Below are positions 12,101 through 23,439 of a stretch of 64,000 bases of DNA, piece after piece. The position numbers and the translations under genes were made by a program. The stretch is from Alligator mississippiensis. Its lineage: Eukaryota; Chordata; Crocodylia; Alligatoridae. Within the stretch, counting starts at the first letter, position 1. The number at the start of each line of letters is the position of its first letter. The notes beneath the pieces are model-generated. The model saw nothing but the letters and a program-made list of their open reading frames with translations, was not told the origin of the DNA and did no database searches. The DNA lies in assembly GCF_030867095.1 (NCBI RefSeq), contig NC_081828.1, positions 77,001-141,000 of the forward strand. Reading direction: 5' to 3'.

Positions 12101-12700
12101 CCATGGGCCCCTGCTTTTCTTTTTCGTGTCCTTGTGATAAGCTACATGCGATTCTTGACAGATTTTGTTGGAATCTGACAGGCCACACTCTGAGCGCTTC
12201 CATTGCAGCCTTCAACTCGCACTCTGGGCTGTCACCCAGGTATCTTGGCCCCTCTGCCATGTCACTTCCCCTGCTCAGATGGCTCAGGTTTGGACAGGGG
12301 ATGTGATGTCTCACAGGTATCACCCTGTAAAGCTCAGTAGGGGGGAGCAGAACAATTTTGCTTCCCTTCATGAGCAACATCTCCTCCAAAGCATTCTTCT
12401 GACAGCTGCAGCCCACACATGGCACACCCCATGAATGGCAACACACAGCTGCAAGTCGTCATGGGTTTACAATGAAGACACAGGACTTCTGCGGGGGCCT
12501 CTGTGCATCTCCTTAAACCAGTCCTCCAGCACATATAGGAGACAGGGGGGGTACCCAGGGGAAGCACCAGGGAACAGGAGCACTGGGACACAACAGCTCC
12601 TCAAATGAGGAACAAGTAAAGAGGCAGGGAGGTTAAGAAGGTGGTGATGGGAAAAGGGAAGGAAGGTTGCAGGCAGATTCCCCCCTGTGTAGGCTGAGGA
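9181..12700. other. Intergenic stretch without a recognised gene
   Basis: I found no conserved frame, RNA gene or mobile-element end. A (GGGA)n microsatellite lies at about 10478-10509. From about 12650 rightwards the sequence begins to resemble 63110-63260, the start of a dispersed module. Confidence 0.5.
10478..10509. repeat. (GGGA)n microsatellite
   Basis: About eight uninterrupted GGGA units on the plus strand, with a shorter run of the same type near 10345. Confidence 0.9.
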
Positions 12701-13310
12701 TATGGTCAGGGCCTGACAGACCACACTGACTATTGCAGACGACGGACCTACCAGAAGTCTAACTTACAAATGACACGTACTTAAGCTGGCATACAATGAA
12801 TAAGCCATGAGCCTACGCTTGCATCCCAAGGAACGGCCAAAGAGAGTGGAATAAGAATCTGTTTCTCAAGACTTTAATACCAGACAAGACCAAGAGCGAG
12901 TAGCTGCTTTCCGGAACAGTGGGAAACAGCGGCTATGAGCAGCAACTGGTGTTTGGTTTTGTGACCCTGTCACAAGTTAAAATAGGTCTAAATGGCAGAG
13001 TTTAACAAACACAAAGCAAGGAGTGTTCCCAGGCAGGCAAGGAAAGAGATGAGCAGTGTTCCTCCCTTCCAGAGTTGGAGTTTTCCCAGGGACACAGGCC
13101 CCAGCCATCGACATGTCCCAAGTGCACAGAAAAATGGGTTCAGTCTCGTTCCCAAAGTTTCAGCAAAACAAGTCTGCGTGACACCCGTCGGACTATCGGT
13201 TTGAAAAGCCCACGTAAAAATTAGGTTTAAACAAAGGGAAACTACAAAGACCTTTGCAAAGTGGAGACAACCTGCTGTTAGCCTCTTCCTCCCTCCTGCA
13301 TCTCCCCAGC
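12700..13310. repeat. Dispersed module X, copy 1
   Basis: Matches 25590-26920 (interrupted there by a solo LTR) and, in part, 63125-63770. Shared landmarks are 'aataagaatctgtttctc', 'gaaagagatgagcag', 'ccagggaca' and 'cctgctgttagcc'. The module has no frame conserved across the copies. A solo LTR interrupts it at 13311. Confidence 0.75.
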
Positions 13311-14396
13311 TGGTAGACTTGACAATCTGTATTGTGGTGTGACAAGTCACTAGGTAGGCATAGCACAAAGGGTTTATTCTTATGCCTCGAGGTGTGATCT
13401 ATAAAAGTGCACATTATAGCCCTGTCTCTAGCCACTTTATCCAGTTTGGAGGGTTGTAATCCTTTACCGGCTAAGAGGGACTGGAGTGTCACTGGGAAAT
13501 GTCATTGTGTCTTCACTTTACATACAAAAAGGGTAATTGGCAGGGACCCAGGGTTTCCATTCGCCAAGGAAAAATGCAGTAAAACCCAGTTTGTCACCTT
13601 AAGGATCCCCCCCCACAAAATGACTCTGAAAACCATGCTAAGCTTGGCCCTACTCACAAAAGTTAAAATACAGAATAATAATGCTAACTGCATAATGCAA
13701 GATGATGCGATTTCATGGCTAGGCCATCTAAGAAGGAATTATGAAGCATTTCTTCCACCTTATCTGACTATATTCAGGATGATTTCACGCAGACTCTTAG
13801 TTGTCTGGTGTGTAACCGTATGAAATGTCTATCCTTGATTAATTAGTATGATAAATATTTCTTTTGCGACTAACTCGTGTTTATGTGCCGAAAGACATTC
13901 TCCATACGTAATAGATGTCTCCTCCTGATTTAGTACATTTTTCCTAGCGGTTAATCAGTTTCTCAATATGTTCCAAACTGGATAACCTCTTGTTACTGAA
14001 GAAGGTAACTCGTTCAAATTAGAAATTTCTGATCACCGGTAATTAGCAGGTTTTTCCTGTCAATTACTGCTTGGGACTCTGTCTTGATTTACACATGCTA
14101 AACTAAGGGTATAAAAAAAAGCAATAAAGCAGCACACGCGCGCTTCAGGAGTGAAAAACCTCTCTGACACGGCTTGCTGATGTGCCCAACTTACTCAAGA
14201 AGTTGAAGAGAAACAGACCGCCTGTTTGGCAAGAAATCATCACCTTATAGCTAATTACTGGACTTTGATTTGGTTTGGAATCACTTGACTTGATCTTAAA
14301 TACTTGTAGTAAATAAAGCCTTCCTGTCACTCATCGAATGAGGTGTCGTGTCAATCCCTGGGCTAGTCCGGAATCCTAGGTTTTTATTTGCCGACA
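13311..14396 (+). mobile_element. Solo LTR, family C
   Basis: Fossil solo LTR starting TGGTAGACTTGAC and ending TTTATTTGCCGACA, flanked by a perfect 6-bp duplication 'cccagc' (13305-13310 and 14397-14402). It has a TATA-like GGTATAAAA at about 14109 and AATAAA near 14315, followed by an R/U5-like tail of about 80 bp. A 6-bp duplication is usual for alpha/beta-like retroviruses. No internal region is present. Part of a second copy lies at 38527-39003. Confidence 0.8.
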
Positions 14397-14499
14397 CCCA
14401 GCCCCCCCAGATTTTCTCTTTTAGATGAGAGAGATCCAGATTTTCTCCTTTAAAGGGGAACAGCATGACCAACGGTGGGTTTCTCCTTGCAGGCTGGCA

Positions 14500-15590
14500 G
14501 AGTTTCATCCTGCAAGGCTCTCGGGGGAATAGAAGGAGGGGTCACAAAGGGTTGCTATGCGCATGTGAGCATGTACACACCTGCCCACAGCCTGGAGATT
14601 GAGTCCCCACAGGGAAGTCAGGTGCAGCGGGAGGTAGTGAATTGAGGCCCCCATAAATAGGGAGTGAGGGACTTGGGCAGGGCTGGGGCTGCTGCCCAGC
14701 TGTGCCCGTGCATGGGGCCTGGGGCTGCAATACACAGCTACAGGGCTTAGGTGAGGAGTGGGCAGAGGGCTTGGCTGCCTGCCACTGCACACACTCCAGG
14801 GGGGATGGGGTGCACACGCCTCCGATTTGTGCACACTGGGGGCAGGCTGCCCATTGCAGGCTTGGTCTTCCAACCCTGCTGACCTCTCTGCAAAGCCTCT
14901 GTGGCCCAGTGGGTGAGAGCTGGCACAGGAGGGCAATATAGGGCACAGAAGAGCTCAGTGCCACCACCGTGACCACTACACTACCACAGCAAGTTGCCCC
15001 CTGCCCGCCAGACAGCACCGGGGATGGCAGCACAGAGTTCTTCCCCTTGCTGCTGCTGGGTGGGCACAGGGTGCCTCATCATGATAGCGTGGGACTTGCA
15101 GGAGAAGCACCAATCTTCCCTGCCCATCCCTGCTCTCTACTTCCACGCTGGGTCCTGCCCACTGGGCTCCAGAAACCCCAGGGGAAGGGCAACAGAGTGA
15201 AGTGCCCAAGCCCATAGCAGATAGCATGCACGCACCCCCCACAGGCTCTACTCAGGCTGTGCCATCCATGAAAGCAGGAGCTGTGCTCCGCTCCCCCCTC
15301 AGGCCACAGCAGCTGCCGCCTGACACATCCAGGACCCCGATCCAGTAACCCTGGCAGCTGGGGTGCAGCATGTGGCTGTGGGTGGGAACTGAGGGGCACT
15401 GCCAGGGCCCAAGGGACCATGCTTGGCAACTAAGGGGCGCTGGCAGGCTAGGGGGCCATGGGTGGGGAGTGACGAGTACAGGAATGGCCACGAGGTTGTG
15501 CACCGGTAAGATTCCAAGTGGCTTTAACATTGGAAACATATCAATAAAACAGTGTTCAACCAATCCCTATATATATAGTGGCATTTCCCT
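14500..15590. repeat. Composite unit 1: GC-rich leader module (M0)
   Basis: Shares ordered blocks with 32490-33310 and 40410-41150 ('gggcagggctggggctg', 'ccactgcacacact', 'gaggcccccat'). These three stretches mark the left end of composite units 1, 3 and 4. No open frame is conserved between copies. Confidence 0.65.
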
Positions 15591-17930
15591 TTGATCATGA
15601 AAAAAGGTGGATTTGGGGGGCTAATCAGAGATTTTGTGATTTGTTTTTTCTTCTGAGAAAAGCAGGATCCCTGGTAATAAGTAAAGGAATGGCTACTTAC
15701 CTAGAATGTTGTCTCTTAACCTGCAAAACTGTCCTCACCATAACAGAACTGTAGGCTTGTCTGTCAAAAGATTAAACAGTACCTGGTTCTCCATAACGTA
15801 CATGACTGATTAAAAACACCCTCTACGTCCATCACACACAGCTGAAACTGGATAAAGAAAAGTCGTCTCATAAACTCCAAGCAATTTCAGGGCTCAGCAA
15901 CAAGAGCCACAAATGGGACACTGGATATGCTGAGATCAGCCAAGGAAATCCAGGCTGAAATGCTACTGGCTAAAAGGTAAAAAAACAAAACAAACAAAAA
16001 AAACCAAACTATTCCACCCCAACTCATACTCTCAGAAAAACTATCTGGCAATTTTTATCTGGAATGATTATACTTAGTGGACAAACGAGGCCCCTCGATG
16101 CAGAACGATATTCCATCACTGCTAAAGTACCGAGTGTCTGCTCGAGTCTAAGGTGAGGATTCTTAGGGAGTCCTGAACACTCCTCACCCTTCTTCTGCTA
16201 CGCTACATTACTCCTCCCTCCCAATTCTCTGATCCCAGAAGCTGTTCAGTCTGAAACACCATGAGTAGCATGTGAGAGAAGTCTTGAGGGAGTTGAGATG
16301 TATAGGTCAGTAATCACATGCAATGCTAATGAGGTGACCTCTGGAAAGACAAACAGTCCCAGGCCTCGCCTCAGTTTCCCTGCTCTCCACTCTATTGGCC
16401 GAGCGCTCCTTACCTCAGACAAACAGGGTGGAATACAGAAATTTCAACCTGAACTCTATAAAACCCCCGCACAAAGGTAGAGATGCGGGATTCTGGAACC
16501 GCCCTCAAACCTGGGGGATGGATTGCAAGGGGCCGTTGCACCTTCCCACCCGGTACCGTGTATGCCTATGTATTCTTTGCTTTACGTAGCTGCTGTCAGC
16601 AAAAGTGCCTGACTACTAATATCCCAATAGACTGGTGTACATTTTTTGAAGGAACTTGCTCCAGCTTATCTTCTACTTCTCCAGAGCCATCCTGGATGTA
16701 ACATGTGGATCTGCACGCGCAAAATACTGCCCACAGGCCAGATCCAGCATGGGGAGAGACATTGTCTGTTCCTCGGTCCCGTCTGGCTCGGGCACTGTCC
16801 AGCCCGTGGCACATCGTGCCGTCCCTGCGAATGCGGCAGGGCTGTGGCTGGACTGCCCTTCTAGGCAGCCTGGACAGCAGTGGCTCCTTCCAGCTGTCAC
16901 TGCCACTGGTCCCAGCACCGTGCTACTGGCAGTTCCCCCACGCACAGCCCCGATCCCGCCCCACCCCGCCCCAGCTCTGGACTTAGCCCAATGGAGGAGA
17001 TCAGCCAGACCCGCATGCACAGCCCCGACCCTGCTCTGGACTCACCCACCCACGCTGACCAATGGCACCAGCAGCAGCAGTCGAGCAGAAGCTGCTGCTC
17101 GATGAAAAAGAAAAACTGTTCCTCCCCTGCTGCTGGGTCCTTTTTTGCTGCAGCCGCTCATAGCTTGCACCCGTGCTGCCCTGCATCTCCTCTGCACTGC
17201 CGCTGCTGCCCCAGCAGTGATGGTGGCAGAGGCTCAGCAGGGCAACCTGGGTGCAGGCTCCAGGTAGCTGTAGCAAGAACAGCCTAGTCACTGTAAGAGG
17301 GAGGGGCCATTTTTCTCTCATGCCAAGCAGCAGCTTCTGCCCGACCGCTGCCAGTACTCAATGTGGGTGGGCGGTCTGGAGCAGGAGCAATGCGGGCGAG
17401 GGTTGGAGCTGTGCACGCAGGTTGTGACTGGTCCACTATGGCTGAGGTGAGTCCAGAGCAGGCGTGGGGCAGGCTGGGATTGGAGCTGGGATTGTCCACT
17501 GTTGGTAGGGGCAGGGATGAGCCGTAGAGCCCACAAGCTTGGCACATTTGGGGCTCGGGCGGAGGGAGGTGTTGACTGCCCTGCTGCAACTCCCCAAAAC
17601 TGCCTGTGTGGGCCACAAGTCCAAATAGTTGCCCGCCCCTGGCTGACACCAATGTCCACCATATACAGGAGACAATGCTACCACTGCACAGCCAGAGGAG
17701 GAGGGACAAGGAAACAAACAGAAAAACACCTTAAAGCTGAGAGAAGCAAAGAGCGGGGGGCAAAGGAGTATTCTCCCCACTTCCCCTACAACTCTCGAAA
17801 GGAAGTTGAAAAATGTGGTGCAGGCCTGCTGCAGACTGGGACAGGACAAGGGATTTCATGGGAAGCCTTCCGAGGAAGGATGAGACTAGGAGAGGCTGTC
17901 AGGTAGGACAAGGTCACAGGGCCTGGATAT
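15590..17930. repeat. Composite unit 1: M3 module
   Basis: Collinear with 33440-36030 and 41150-44110, and in shortened form with 26960-28490. Landmarks are 'cactggatatgctgagatcagc', 'actctcagaa', 'caacctgaactctataaaaccc', and on the right 'gatttcatgggaagccttc'. The frames differ between copies. A hAT-like element is embedded at about 16716-17641. Confidence 0.75.
16716..17641. mobile_element. Old hAT-like non-autonomous element, unit 1 copy
   Basis: The right end reads 'caaatagttgcccgcccctgg', the inverted terminal repeat pattern of many vertebrate hAT elements (CAGGGGTGGGCAA on the other strand). The left end is degraded, but 'ggccagatccagcatgggga' matches the subterminal 'ggcccatggag' stretches in the other units. 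It occupies the same place in units 3 (about 34854-35755) and 4 (about 43122-43840), with a right end in unit 2 near 28228, so it predates the unit duplications. Confidence 0.5.
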
Positions 17931-18238
17931 TGGGCACATAAGGTTCAGTGGCTAACAAGTGCTGAAGCCTGCACACATCGAAGTGCTCAACACCTCATCC
18001 TGGCACAGGAAGGGAGAATACAAAGGCTGTGGGGTCTGGGCCACTGGGATCCTGTGAGCCAAGGGGCAGGTCATTGCTTTTGGAGGGTGCTACCAGCAGT
18101 TAGAGGCAAGAGCTGCAGTCACTGGAGGTGTTATCATAGGAGCACGACACACAGATGATGTGCCTCCAGGTAGAAGCCTAAGCAGCTGCGGGTGCATTTT
18201 GCCCGATGAGAGTGTTTAAGGCAGAAACTCGTACTCAC

Positions 18239-18337
18239 CTGTTACCCGTGGTGCCTTGGATATTTCCAAGTCCCATTTCTTTCACGCTGCAGCTCCTCGC
18301 TGACACTGCTTCCATGAACAGGTGCACAAGGAGCAGT
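18239..18337 (-). ncRNA. Type 1 recurring exon, copy A (degraded)
   Basis: Minus-strand exon-like block ending in AG|GTGAGTAC (donor GT at 18237-18238). It is homologous to the exons at 28818, 36340, 44961 and 56760 but shorter because of an internal deletion. The acceptor AG present in the other copies is replaced here by AA, so this copy probably no longer splices normally. Satellite and a CpG island follow on its upstream side. Coding status is unknown; no known domain is seen. Confidence 0.45.
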
Positions 18338-18460
18338 TGGAAAAAAAGGAAAGAACCACGTTAGACCGTTTCATTAGAGTGAGAAGACACACACCATTAA
18401 CCGCACCGCAGTAGATGAAATGACCCCCATGGGCCAGCCCGGCACATTCCCGTTCAGACT

Positions 18461-20395
18461 TATCAAATGACCACACACACACACACAAAAAATCACACTT
18501 TTCTACACACACTACTACAAAAAAGGTTTCCAAATCACCATGCATTTTCCCTCATACAACATAACCATATTTCCATATGCTTACCCCATCACCACACAAT
18601 TTTCCACAGGTTGCACAAAACAGTTCCCAAATCACCCTAAAGTTACCACACCTTTTTCTAAAAATTAAATTACCATATTTCCATGCAAAACCCCTATAGT
18701 TCCAAATGTCCTATATACCACAAGGTCCTAAATGCCACAACAAAAATCGCATTTCCAAACATTTCCAGGAAAAAGTTCACAAAGCACCACAGAACTCTCC
18801 CAATACCACTATATTTCCCCAAAACGTTTCTACAAAAAAAACTTCCATATCACCACACAAAATGACCAACCTCCCACCTAAAAAAACCCACAAAAAAACC
18901 ACCACACTGCTAGAAAAAAGGTTTTCAAATCAGCACCAGTTTTCAACATGGAAACCACCACATGTCCAAACACAGGCACACACATGCCCACAAAAATTTT
19001 TCCAACCCCTGCCCACCATTTCCCTCACACAACACAAGCATATTTCCACACTTACCCAGTCACCACAAACTATTCCACAAGTCCCACAACACACAAGTTC
19101 CACAAAAACAGTTCCTAAATCACCCTAATATTACCAGACCATTTTCCACACACAAAAAATCACCAGATATTTCCACTCACATTTCCACATACACCTGCCA
19201 AATCACCAGTTTTCCACGCAAAAAAAAAAATCACACTTCCAAAACAAATCCTCTCTCACCACACACCATCACATCTTCCACAAAAAAGCACATTTCCACA
19301 GACACGCTCCCCAGTCCCCACAGAATTCTCCCAATACCACGTTTCCCCACACCTTTCCACCAACGCATCACCAAATTACCACAAAATGACTAACCTTCCA
19401 CCAAACAAAATCAGCACTTCCAGATAAAAAGGGGGTTCTCAAATCACCACACAGAACAAACTGTTTTCCACACAAAAGTCGCCACATACCCTCAAAAAAG
19501 GTTTCCAAATCCCCACACCGTTTCCCCCACACAACACAACCATATTCCCATGCACACAAATTTCCAGTTCCCACAAACACCAGTTGCACAAACAGCTCCC
19601 AAATTACCCTAAAACTACCACACCATTTTCCACTGGCATAATCACCACATTTCCACAGAGTTCCTAAATCACCAGTTTTCCACACAAAAAATCACGTTTT
19701 CTAACAAACAAGGTCCTTTCGTACCACACATCACCAGTTTTTCACAAAATTTTAAATTTCCACACACTCCCAAATAAACGTCCCAAATCCCCACAGACCT
19801 CTCCCAACGTCACAAAATATCTCCAAACATTTCCACAAAAACGCCTCCAACTCACCACAAAAGATGTCTGGTTTTCCACACGCAAGTCACCACAAGCCCA
19901 CACACGAGCCAACAAAAAAAATTTCCAAATCCCCAGACCATTTCCCTCACACAACACAGCCGTATTTCCATACAGTGAACCAACCCCCGTACAATTTTCC
20001 ACAGGTCCCACGACACACCAGTCACACAAACAGTTCCCAAATCACCCTAAAATTACCACACCACTTCCACACACAAAATCAACAGATTTCCACACACATT
20101 TCCACAAAGTTACCAAACCATCACGTTTCCACACAAAATAGCAGTATTTCCAAAAAAGGCACTATATCACCACACACAATGACCAAATTCCCCCCAAACA
20201 ATCACATTTCCACAATTTCCAAATACAGGTCCCAACTCCTCACACAATTCTCCCAATACCACCATATTTCACACATTTCCACAAAACATCTCCAAATCGC
20301 CACACTAAAGGACCAACTTCCCACCAAAAAGATCACACTGCCACAAAAAATGTCTCCCAAGTTCCCACACAAAACAGGCAGCATGAAAACCCCCC
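18461..20395. repeat. A/C-rich TTTCCACA satellite, array S1
   Basis: The plus strand is almost free of G and consists of variants of 'aaatcaccacacaaaat', 'gttttccacac' and 'tttccaca'. A longer landmark ('tttccctcacacaacac...catatttccata') recurs near 18540, 19020, 19520 and 19940, giving a higher-order unit of roughly 420-520 bp and about four copies. The same satellite lies beside every type 1 exon. Long open frames here, such as 19864-20739, reflect the lack of G and are not genes. Confidence 0.85.
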
Positions 20396-20960
20396 GGTGC
20401 TCTCACAGCTCCACGCCCCTGCTCACAGGCACATTTCCACCCCCTCCCCCGGGTCCGTCCGGCGCCGGGGCCTGCCCGCCCGCACCGCGCTGCCCCGCCG
20501 CGCAACGAGGCCGCACCAGGCGCCCCAGGAGAGCGGCGGCTCCGACCCCGTGCGGGGGGCGAGCAGCGCGCCCAGGGCCAGGCGGGCAGGACCAGCGTCC
20601 CGCCAGCACCAGCTCCCCGGCTCGAGGAGGAAGGGGCCGAGCTGCGGCACCGCGCACAAAACACCCGCCCGCCCCGCCCGTGGCCATGGGGGATCCCGCC
20701 TGCAACGCCGATGCCTCCGCTGGGCAAGCGGCTGCCTGACAGCCCCGAGGGCCGCGCACAGCACCCCGGTCTGCTCTGCCCCGAGCCAGCCTTGCAGACG
20801 GCCCCACACGTGCCGGCTCAGAGCTGCCCCTCGTGTCCAGAGCGCACGGCAGCGCCGGAGCCCGGGTGCTGCTGCGGAGCGTGCCCGCCACCCACCGGGC
20901 TCTGACTGACACCGGGAACCGCGTGTCCACCCCACGCCTGATAACGCTGCAGGCCCTGGC
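20396..20960. promoter_or_regulatory. CpG island of unit 1
   Basis: CpG-dense sequence starting exactly where satellite S1 ends. Relative to the minus-strand type 1 exon at 18239 it lies upstream, the expected place for a promoter. I see no TATA box and no CCAAT array here. Open frames on both strands (for example 20403-21059) are compositional. Confidence 0.6.
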
Positions 20961-21089
20961 TCCCACGTGCTGCTCTAATGAGGAAGCATCCTGCTTTTCC
21001 CAGATTAAAAAAAAAAAAAAAAAGCAAAATCTCTGATAGATAACCCCAATAATTCTCAAATAAAAACACCAAAATGCCTGATTAAAATG

Positions 21090-23340
21090 AAAAGCCCCTC
21101 AACTCCCCACTCCGCCCAACCTCCTGGCCCCCAGCTCTACCAGAGAGGGCCCCCAGCTGCCAGCACTATGGGGCCAGGGACCCGTGTCCACGGCATCCTG
21201 CCCGGCAGGAGACAGCGGCTGCTGCAGCAGACCAAAGCCCAGCTCCCCCCACCCACTGCCTGCCTGCTGCGGGCTCAGGCTGGGTGGGGGGTTCCTCACA
21301 GCTGTGCGCATTCCCGAGGAGCAGCGGGAACCCGTGCCCACAATCCTGTGTGCAGGGCAGGGGCAGGCTGCCCACTGCAGACTCGGGCTCCCTCCCTGCT
21401 GCCCTCGCCCCAGGGCCTCTGCAGCCCAGCAGGGGCAACCCATTGCTTTCAGGAACAGTGGGACCACATCCCCAGCCCACACAGCACCAGTGAGGGACAC
21501 AACCCCATGCCACCATGCACTTAGGGGACGCATTGCCCCCGCTCCCCCACCAAACCCAGCCATGGATCACCTGTTCACCCACCTGAGTCGCATTTGGGAC
21601 TGATCTCTTCCGTGGGGACAAGGCTGCGGGTCAGGAGTGAGGGCAACACAAGACAAGCAGAAGCTGCGGGCTGGGAGTCAGGGGCACCAAAGCATCCCAC
21701 AAGCATGGGCTGGTGGGCAGCAGCACAGAGCACCCCCAGCACCAGGCTCCTCCCCCACTAGCCAGAAGCACAGGGACCCCCCCCCAGTGCCCTGCCCTGC
21801 ACTAGGACGCTGCCACAGACCTGCATGCACCCCTCACCTGGTCTGGAACACATCTCTGACACCCGTGCATCCTGGTCCCTGCTCCTTTGTAGTTCAAACC
21901 CAACAATACCATAAAGTCCCCCCTGGCTCTACGCTCAGGTGACTGGGTCTGCACAGGCAGTGTCATGTCACCCAGGGGGAAACCTGCACCCACACCCCAT
22001 GGGCATGGAAGAAAAATGGTTGCACTGCCCAGGCACCTACATGAACTGCACCCCCCCACCAAGTGTTTCCCGGGAAGCTCACAGAGGGCAACACAGTGCG
22101 ATTCCCTCATCTCTGTGCCTTACCCCATACACCTTCTACTGCTGCAGACCTGGAAGCATTTTGCAAGGTGCTCCGTACAGCAGTTTCATCTTAACTCCAT
22201 AGAAAAATTGCTCCCTCTTAAGGGCAACTGTGCACCCCCTTACATCACCTTCCCACATACACAGGAGGCAGTGGCTACACAGCAGAAGCACAGACAGAGG
22301 AGGAGAGAGGGGAAAAAAGGGCCCTGAGACAAACAGCTTCAGGCTGAAACAAGTAAAGAGTATGCAGGCATAAAACTCTCTTCCCCACCTCCCTTGCAAC
22401 TCTCCACGTGCAGCTGGGAAATACTGGTGGAGCCAACCTGCAGACTGGGATGGGACAAGGGATTTCATGGGAGGCCTTCAGGGGAAGGGTGAGACAGAGG
22501 CTGACAGAAACATTAGGGTAATGGGCTCTGTGGTGTTGGCCACAGGAGGACGAGAGGTTAATATGTGCTGAAGCTGCCACTGTTCCAAGTGCTCGACACC
22601 TAATCCAGACACCAGGAGGTACAACAGCAAATCTCTGGGTCTGAGCCACTGGTATCAGCCTGGCCCAGGGGCAGGCCATTGCTTTTGCAAGGCTCTCCTA
22701 GTAGTTGGGAAGCAACAGCTGCAGCCGCTGGAGGTGCTAGCTTTGGATGCTTGCAAGCAAACAACGTGCATCCGGTCAGAAGCTGAGGCAACTGCTGGCG
22801 TGCTGCGTTCCCTGACCGTGTCCAAGGCAGGAATGCGCAGGCACCTGCTGCCAGGGCTGGCTTGGATGTTTCCGGGAGACCGGTGCGGGCCCCAAACGCT
22901 TGTTTCTCAGTAGCTCACGCAGGGACCCGTTGCAGATGCGACGGATGTCGGGGACCCTTCTTTCTACTCCAGGCCTTTTGGTGCCAAATGTCACGTTGCG
23001 CCTCCTCACCGATAAGCTGGTTCCAAAGACAGGAGCGCAAGGACTAGCCTGTGAGAAAGGACAGACGCACATCAGACACTTTCACGCAAGGTAAAATGCT
23101 CACACTGTTAACCCCAGCACAAATAGCGATAAGATGACCCTGCTGCCAGCCTCGGCCATTTTCAAGGTGCCTAGGCTGAGCCGCACTTATGCTGTTAAGC
23201 ACAAGGGCCAAGGCTTTGTTCTGAGTAACCGCAGTGTGAACCTTTGCAGTTGTGACAACTAACTTGGTCAGCAAGTAAAGGAAACCATCAAACACAATTA
23301 AACAAAGCACAAGGCCTAAAAGGAGCTAACAGACCATACA
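21090..23340. repeat. Composite unit 1: M4 module
   Basis: Collinear with 30800-32470 and, from about 22170, with 61800-62740. Landmarks are 'ttccgtggggacaag', 'gccagaagcacagggaccc', 'gtgtcatgtcacccaggg' and 'ccattttcaaggtgcc'. It carries the type 2 exon at 22845-23048. No frame outside that exon is conserved. Confidence 0.7.
22845..23048 (-). CDS. Type 2 recurring exon, copy B, open in phase 0-0
   Basis: Minus-strand exon of 204 bp bounded by a strong acceptor (pyrimidine-rich CTTTCTCACAG) and a weaker donor (CAG|GTGCCT). It is open throughout as 68 codons beginning ASPCAPVFGTSLSVRRR and ending HPSQPWQQ, very basic and proline-rich. Type 1 copy F (44961-45149) is open in the same frame, with the same start pattern (A-x-P-x-APV-x-G) and the same QQ end, which hints at a coding exon. 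No known domain is recognised. Copies at 32046 and 62311 are broken in this frame, and an amplified non-coding RNA exon remains equally possible. Confidence 0.4.
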
Positions 23341-23439
23341 TAAATGATCCCTATATGGTATATCATAGATTTATCTTTAGCTAGCAGTGTGGCAATTGAT
23401 GTAACTAAATATATTGCATGTTATTTTCTATAATAGATA

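Noticed and set aside
12075-12446. 124-residue minus-strand frame
   Set aside because: It looks somewhat protein-like, but no splice sites, no known motif and no second copy support it.
18461-20395. TTTCCACA clusters as DnaA-type origin boxes
   Set aside because: The motif resembles part of a DnaA box, but this is vertebrate DNA and the motif is just the satellite monomer.
19864-20739. 291-codon plus-strand open frame
   Set aside because: It runs from G-free satellite, where stop codons are rare, into a CpG island. The peptide is Thr/Pro/His/Lys low complexity and changes character at the junction.
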